From assembly GCA_018398765.1 (NCBI GenBank), contig JAHBMJ010000403.1:10001-20000 (forward strand): a stretch of DNA of 10,000 bases, read 5' to 3'. The number at the start of each line of letters is the position of its first letter. The stretch's first letter is position 1. Origin of the DNA: Chromera velia (taxonomy: Eukaryota; Sar; Chromeraceae). Of this stretch, positions 5,698 through 10,000 are shown in pieces. A model generated the notes under the pieces. That model did not search any database. It was not told where the DNA came from and saw nothing but the letters and a program-made list of their open reading frames with translations. Made by a program: the position numbers and the translations under genes.

Positions 5698-8616
5698 TTA
5701 ATGACCATTTTGATGGGCATTTTCCCTCCCTTCCATGCATTTAACAAGCGCTTCACCTTTTCCTCTGAGGAACTGTGAATACCTCCCATGCTTTTCATGA
5801 CAATGTACAACATCTTTGCGAGGAAAGTTGTGAAAGGGAGCATCTGCATACAATTTTTTACAATGGGGGCATCATAATTTTTTCTTAATTTTTTTTTTCA
5901 TTTTTGCTTGTCTTTTCAATTCTGGAATCGCTGCTTCAAAGTCACTTCTAGTTGGCCAGAATTTTGTACACCAGTAGAGACTCTGAATTCGTCTGTGCGC
6001 AGACATGGGCTCACCGCATATGACTTCAACACCATTCATTTTCATAATTCTCTTGCAACAATTTGCTGTGTCTGCAGGCTGGATGTTGGGAGTGGCTGCA
6101 GAGGAGCTTACAGAAGAAGCTGCAGCTGCAGCTGCATGTTGAGACTGGGGAGGGAGCACAAGGGGGGCATCTTCGTCTAACTCCCTACCTTGAGGATCCT
6201 CCATACGAACATCTTCTCCGTCTATCAACCCCCCCCCGGCCTACTCTTCAGATCTCTCCCTTTCCTGCCTAGCCTCCTGCAGAGCCACCTCCCTTCCTGG
6301 CAGAGGAACAGAAGGAAAAGTGTCAGCAACTACAGCTGCTCTACTCAGCACGGTGGGTACAGACTGGGCAACGAAGGAGCTGTTGTGTACCAGCCCCACG
6401 TGACCTTGTACAGACATGTTATTCATGCACTCCTGCACTGCGGTCCTCTCTTTATTTTTGTTCAAAAAGATTCTAATCAGAGCCGGGGTGGTGCTCAGAA
6501 GAGAAAGGGGGGCAAGTCTCTCCAGGTATTGCTTTCGGATCAGCCGAACCTTTTCGTATTCTTTCCAAATTATGTGTTCATCCTTCCCCTCAGTGGCCAG
6601 AGTCTCTACAAGCTTCGCAAGCTCTAGGTACTGTGAAGGACATTTGTTTACCCCCCTTCCTGTTCGCCCCCCCCTGCGCTTTGCTGCAACACTCTCAGCT
6701 TCTACACCCTCTTCTACAGGCTCACTGCCCCTGTCTTCTCCTCTCTTCTCCTTTAAATCTTCTTCCAACTGTGTGATTTCTTCTACGGACAGATCGGCAT
6801 TAATCCTTACAACTTCAGAGAGGGACGTGTACTATTTTGTAATCAAATCATCGACCCTCCCTCCGTCTGCTGATTCCAGCTCTTCAACAAGGTCACGAAC
6901 CTCGTTCTGCGCCTCTTCCTGCCACTCTAACAAACACGCACGTGCGTAGGGCATTCCAAACTAGTGCCCTTCCACCAGGTCTGGTCGGTAGATCTTTTTC
7001 CACCCAGCCTCTCCTGCTCTTTCACTATCAACCTCATTCCCCCACAACTCGTCATACTGGTCGTTGGCTGGTTTCAAAATGGAAATGTCTGCATTTGGGA
7101 GAGAAGGGAGACTATTGTCCTGCAAGCGTCTCTGCGTCATGCGATGAACGGTAAGCTTCATTGCTGCGTTGCTGAGACCAGCTCCACAGCTGCTGCCCTT
7201 CAAAGCAAAGTCCAGCTCAAGATGGGACCTCTTATTTCCATTGCTACCCCGAAATTCGTCCTACTCAGGGATGGGGTATGAGAGTCCTGCAGGGCCTTTG
7301 ATCGGGGACTGTCTCTTCTCCATATATAGCTCAACACCGAGGGGGTCAGACAGACATCCGTTATCTACGTACACCATCTATAACTCCTATATTCTTTCCC
7401 ACTTCTCACCAGCTGGTTTCACCCCGTCGTTCTTGATAAGCTCAAACGCGAGCTTCACGGGCAAGACGCGCTGCCTCAGCTCAAGGGGACCGGGAATCAG
7501 CCTTCGCACTCTCAATAGAATATGCTTAGCGGTGACCCACCGCTTTGCTTTCGCTGGCTCATCGAGACCGTATACGACCTGGAGAGTAGACAAAAGCTCT
7601 TCAAAGTCATGGTCATTTTTTTTTGAAAACGGCTTGAGAGAGGGTACTCAGGAAGGGGCCAACCATAAGGTGGGAAACATGAGATATTCTGGCCAGAAAG
7701 CGTCTTATCCAATACCATGGATCAAGGCGCACAAAAATGAGATTTGGAATAGAAGAATGATTCTAGTGCCTTGTTGCCCGCTGCGATCCCCATCTTCTCT
7801 CCTTCCTGAACAGCAATCACAGTCTGTGTACCCTACTTGAGCGAGCTTGGGCTCAACATCTTCTTCATCTTCATCGTCGAATTCGTCGTCGTCTGCTACT
7901 AAAGAAGGGCAAAGGGGATCGTCAGACGCCTGGGCGAGTTCGCTTTCCTCCAACCCTTCTTCTTCTCCTCTCTCTATCCTCATTTCTTCTCCCTCACCCT
8001 CTCTGTCTAAAGCAACACCGCCCCCCCCCATCTCTTCGTCTCCATCTCTTTGAGGGTGCCAACAGAACTGACGATGGGATGTTTTCTCGGATTCCAGAAA
8101 AAAACCTTCTTCAAAGTAAATTCAGCTGGCGAGGGAGGACACTTAAAAAATTAATGAGGGGACGTGGTTTTGAGGATCAATCCACCCTGACATCTCAGAT
8201 AGCTTGGGGTTTCCAGAATCATCAGACCCCACCTGTGCTTTGACCTGCTTCAAAATCTACTTTTCTTGGGCTTTTGGAATGCGTGGCCATCTACGATTCT
8301 CAAGTGGAGCAGAAAGGGGGGCAGAAGGGGGGGAGAACAGTGCTTGGGAGGGAGGTGGTTGGGCTGGTGCTGAAGAAGAGGAGGACGCAGCAGCTGCTGA
8401 AATTCCCGCAGAGTCAAGTGGAGCAGAAGGGGGGGCAGGAGCGGAGGGGAACGGTGCTTGGGGGGGAGGTGCTTGGGCTGGTGTTGAAGAAGAGGAGGAC
8501 ACAGCAGCTACTGAAATTCCTGCAGAGTGCACTGCAGCAGGCGCGGCAGCTGCTACAGCAACGCTAACGACAGGGACATCAGAGCGGCTATGAAGAAACT
8601 CTGTAGGGGGATCCAT
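5698..8616 (-). pseudogene. transposase-like gene relic, single frame with 12 in-frame stops
   Basis: One minus-strand frame from ATG 8614-8616 to TAA 5698-5700 spans 972 codons. In-frame stops are TAG at 8257, 7387, 7378, 7261, 6961, 6832 and 6241; TAA at 8143 and 7705; TGA at 8122, 7648 and 5872 (lowest base of each codon). Order of parts: Ala/Pro/Ser linker with a duplicated 38-residue unit (8300-8527); acidic region with DDDEFDDEDEED (about 7850-8030); a core with RRLIPGP (7486-7506), NGCLSDP-LGVELY (about 7320-7362) and RGSN followed by a His (7222-7251); Glu/Lys-rich helical segments (about 6490-6960); a Cys/His cluster CC-x10-C-x7-H-x8-C (5968-6060); a Lys-rich run; then CPHC with HCHEKH (5788-5871). 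The core motifs resemble, from memory, the C-terminal half of an RNase H-fold transposase-like family (IPPPE.. / GCLSDPPG..LY / RGTNS.EG..H) in fungi, algae and animals. The catalytic N-terminal half is not seen. The Glu usual in the RGTN block appears as Lys (7231-7233). Opposite-strand ORFs are shadows. Confidence 0.6.
8300..8527 (-). repeat. 114-bp tandem duplication in the relic's Ala/Pro/Ser linker
   Basis: Two imperfect copies, 8300-8413 and 8414-8527, each start with TCAAGTGGAGCAG (plus strand) and end with GCAGAG. The period is 38 codons and keeps the frame. Each copy encodes SAGIS, an Ala/Ser block, AQ with a Pro-rich part, then SAPL. Differences are substitutions plus compensating changes in G runs. 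Confidence 0.85.
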
Positions 8617-8900
8617 GTTGGGAGACTCCTGTACTTCAAGAGCAGTGTCCGCAGAGGGCCCGGTTCAGTAACAGCGCTCCTGTCACTCTCCTGTGTTTCC
8701 AAAACAGGAACTGCAAGACAGCAAAGCACAACAGAGGGTGACAGAGGGAAAGTGAATATGCATGAGAGAGAGTCCGAGAGTGACGGCAAGCAAAGTACAG
8801 CCCAATGCAAAAGCAAGCGGCCTGACGGGGAGGAAGGAGGAAAATGGAGGGAGGAAGCCAAGCGGAGACCACTGTACGGAGAGCACCACAAACAACCAAC

Positions 8901-9358
8901 CTGGGGCATGGAGGATGACAGAGGAAGCCCCTTGATCATCACTGGCTTGCCGTAGACCTTCTTTAAAGGCTGCAAAGAACAAAGCAGGGTGAAATTAACA
9001 GTGTAGACAGGTAGACACGTGAGGGCTATACACAGAGAGCAACACGAAGACCACCAGCAGAGTCAAAAAATGAAGTAGGCCATCACAGACCTTGCAAGAT
9101 AGTTGGTTGACTCTTGCTTGCGGGCACCACCTGAGGCTGCCAATGCTATCGGGAGGACTGTAGTCGGTTGGACCAGTCATGGTCGTGCCCACATATACAT
9201 CTTGATAACCAGTTAGTCCGTACAGGACAGTCCTTGACCTTCTCATACTTGCTCTTCCATGGTTCGCTCTTGGGATGGGACTTCCCAGGGTGCTCACGCT
9301 TTGCAAGAGCATCAATTCGATCCTCCCAATATGTACCTCCCTTAGCTGTTTTTGGCAT
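8901..9358 (-). CDS. probable upstream exons, unknown protein or 5' part of the transposase-like gene
   Basis: Candidate exon 1 is 9358-9199: ATG, then a Lys/Glu/Trp-rich sequence starting MPKTAKGGTYWEDRIDALAK, ending AAGAT before GTATAT (9198). Candidate exon 2 is 8969-8901, flanked by TTTGTTCTTTGCAG and by CAG before GTTGGTT. Phases match (phase 1) and exon 2 then reads FKEGLRQASDDQGASS. The intron is 229 bp. A third exon may start at 8710 after GCTGTCTTGCAG (intron 190 bp) and read VPVLETQESDRSAVTEPG, but its frame differs from the relic downstream. Alternatively an acceptor at 8634 would join exon 2 in phase to the relic's frame just above its ATG. The upstream CTCGCCTACAG (9370s) could make exon 1 internal. 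A rival open frame covers 8995-9405, so exon 1 is not certain. No family recognised. Confidence 0.35.
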
Positions 9359-9399
9359 GCGAGAGTAGCGTAGGCTCTGTAGGCGAGACAGCTAACTAC

Positions 9400-9580
9400 T
9401 ATCACAAACCACCACCAACGTCCAAAACAGAAAAATGAGAGACCAGAGCCTCATCACGAATGATGACAGCTTCCAACACTTTCAACGCTCTAAGAGAATC
9501 ATGTTGATGGGAAAAACACATTTCAAAATGGATTATGTGTATGAAGAGAACAAGAACTGTGAGGCTGTCAGTGGTCATCG
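9400..9580. other. intergenic stretch, nothing recognised
   Basis: Short plus-strand ORFs only, with no recognisable domain or splice pattern. It separates the minus-strand gene region from the plus-strand promoter-like element and the repeat array. Confidence 0.4.
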
Positions 9581-9638
9581 GTGGTCTCCGTGGTGGAGAC
9601 GGAGACCACGGTGCTGGTCTCCGTCCGAGGGTATATAA
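9581..9638 (+). promoter_or_regulatory. TATA promoter with three alternating 9-bp motifs
   Basis: GGTCTCCGT occurs at 9583-9591, inverted at 9599-9607 and direct again at 9616-9624. Motif centres are 16-17 bp apart. The first two form a perfect 11-bp inverted repeat (9581-9591 and 9599-9609) with a 7-nt loop. TATATAA follows at 9632-9638, 7 bp after the last motif, placing a start near 9660-9670. The GGCATGCC palindrome lies at 9647-9654. No convincing coding region follows within the window, so a non-coding or repeat transcript, or a gene beyond the edge, is possible. Confidence 0.45.
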
Positions 9639-9700
9639 GTTGTGAGGGCATGCCGGGTTCTGTGTGCGCGCGCGAGCATCACCTCAGATGCATGTCGGCG

Positions 9701-9721
9701 CGGGGGATTAAGTGCCCCCCG
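9701..9721. repeat. short GC hairpin
   Basis: CGGGGG (9701-9706) pairs with CCCCCG (9716-9721) around a 9-nt loop. It would lie in the leader of any transcript from the 9632 TATA box. Confidence 0.4.
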
Positions 9722-9806
9722 GGCGGAGAGCTCCGTCCAAACATGTTTCAAGCCTTGCTCCGCTCTCCGGGGCTATGCAGCGCTGCATCCCAGGCCCTTG
9801 GGCAGA

Positions 9807-10000
9807 TTCGAACATGTTCAAATCTGACGAGAATATGTTCGAATCTGCTATCAAACATTCGAATCCGCTGCCCCGTATGTTCGATTATGCGAAATCAATA
9901 CGTTCGAATGCTCTGACCTTTCGAACATGTTTGAATCTGCATAGTCTGCACATTCGAACATGCACAATATATGTTCGAATCTGTTATTCTGTACTGCTCC
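9807..10000. repeat. degenerate array of TTCGAA-centred elements
   Basis: TTCGAA occurs exactly at 9807, 9838, 9858, 9903, 9920, 9953 and 9974. One-mismatch forms lie at 9817, 9880 and 9930. The context is usually ATGTTCGAATCTG or its inverse CATTCGAACATG, so elements lie in both orientations. Adjacent spacing is mostly 17-23 bp or 10 bp. A related palindrome AAACATGTTT stands at 9739-9748. The last element is 21 bases from the window edge, so the array may continue. An ORF reads through (CSNL/RICSNL), but that follows from the repeat. Confidence 0.75.

Noticed and set aside
6416-7840. Long plus-strand ORFs (177 and 223 codons)
   Set aside because: They lie opposite the transposase-like frame and have the composition expected of its reverse complement.
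5698-8616. Firm claim that TAG is a sense codon in this organism
   Set aside because: TAA and TGA also interrupt the frame, and the small gene at 4718-4939 appears to end naturally at TAG. Mutational inactivation is simpler.
8995-9405. 136-codon minus-strand ORF as a gene
   Set aside because: It competes with the exon model at 9199-9358 and ends in a hydrophobic tail typical of intron read-through. Parts of it may still be coding, so I only note it.
9807-10000. CRISPR array
   Set aside because: Units are short, degenerate, in both orientations and without uniform spacers, in a eukaryotic context.

Overview
The window looks like nuclear DNA from a eukaryote. The likely coding pieces are short and separated by introns with good GT/AG borders. 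Candidate introns are about 190-250 bp. Two small genes have TATA-like boxes about 55-65 bp upstream of their ATG. Intergenic DNA is rich in tetranucleotide and dinucleotide microsatellites and in G/C homopolymers. There are no operons and no rRNA or tRNA genes. A unicellular alga or other protist would fit, but no marker gene is present and this placement is a guess. Every gene I can support lies on the minus strand.

Layout. 1-857 is AT-rich with only scattered short ORFs. 1011-1076 is a probable first coding exon ending in a perfect GTAAGT donor. 1572-2207 is a two-exon gene for a small protein with a Pro/Gln/Tyr-rich N-terminus and a Cys-rich hydrophobic segment. 2463-2541 is a (CA)n(GA)n tract. 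About 2810-3115 is a GC-rich block of long G and C runs. 3130-3198 holds two families of 10-bp tandem repeats. 3300-4060 is AT-rich and apparently non-coding, and 4061-4717 has no convincing gene. 4718-4939 is a compact Lys/Ala-rich small-protein gene with a TATATA box. 4999-5697 is non-coding, with a strong GC hairpin at 5380-5404.

The main feature is 5698-8616. A single minus-strand frame reads like protein for 972 codons, yet it carries 12 in-frame stops (7 TAG, 3 TGA, 2 TAA) and no frameshift that I can find. Its middle part (IPGP, GCLSDP-GVELY and RGSN motifs) resembles the C-terminal core of an RNase H-like transposase family known from fungi, algae and animals. Two Cys/His clusters follow at the C-terminal end. 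I read it as a transposase relic inactivated by point mutation. Stop-codon reassignment, or introns hiding some of the stops, are alternatives. Probable upstream exons (8901-9358) may belong to it or to a host gene.

The right end (9560-10000) is a different landscape. Three copies of a 9-bp motif in alternating orientation stand just upstream of a plus-strand TATATAA. After them comes an array of TTCGAA-centred elements spaced mostly about 17-23 bp or 10 bp apart, which runs up to the window edge. No protein product can be assigned to it.
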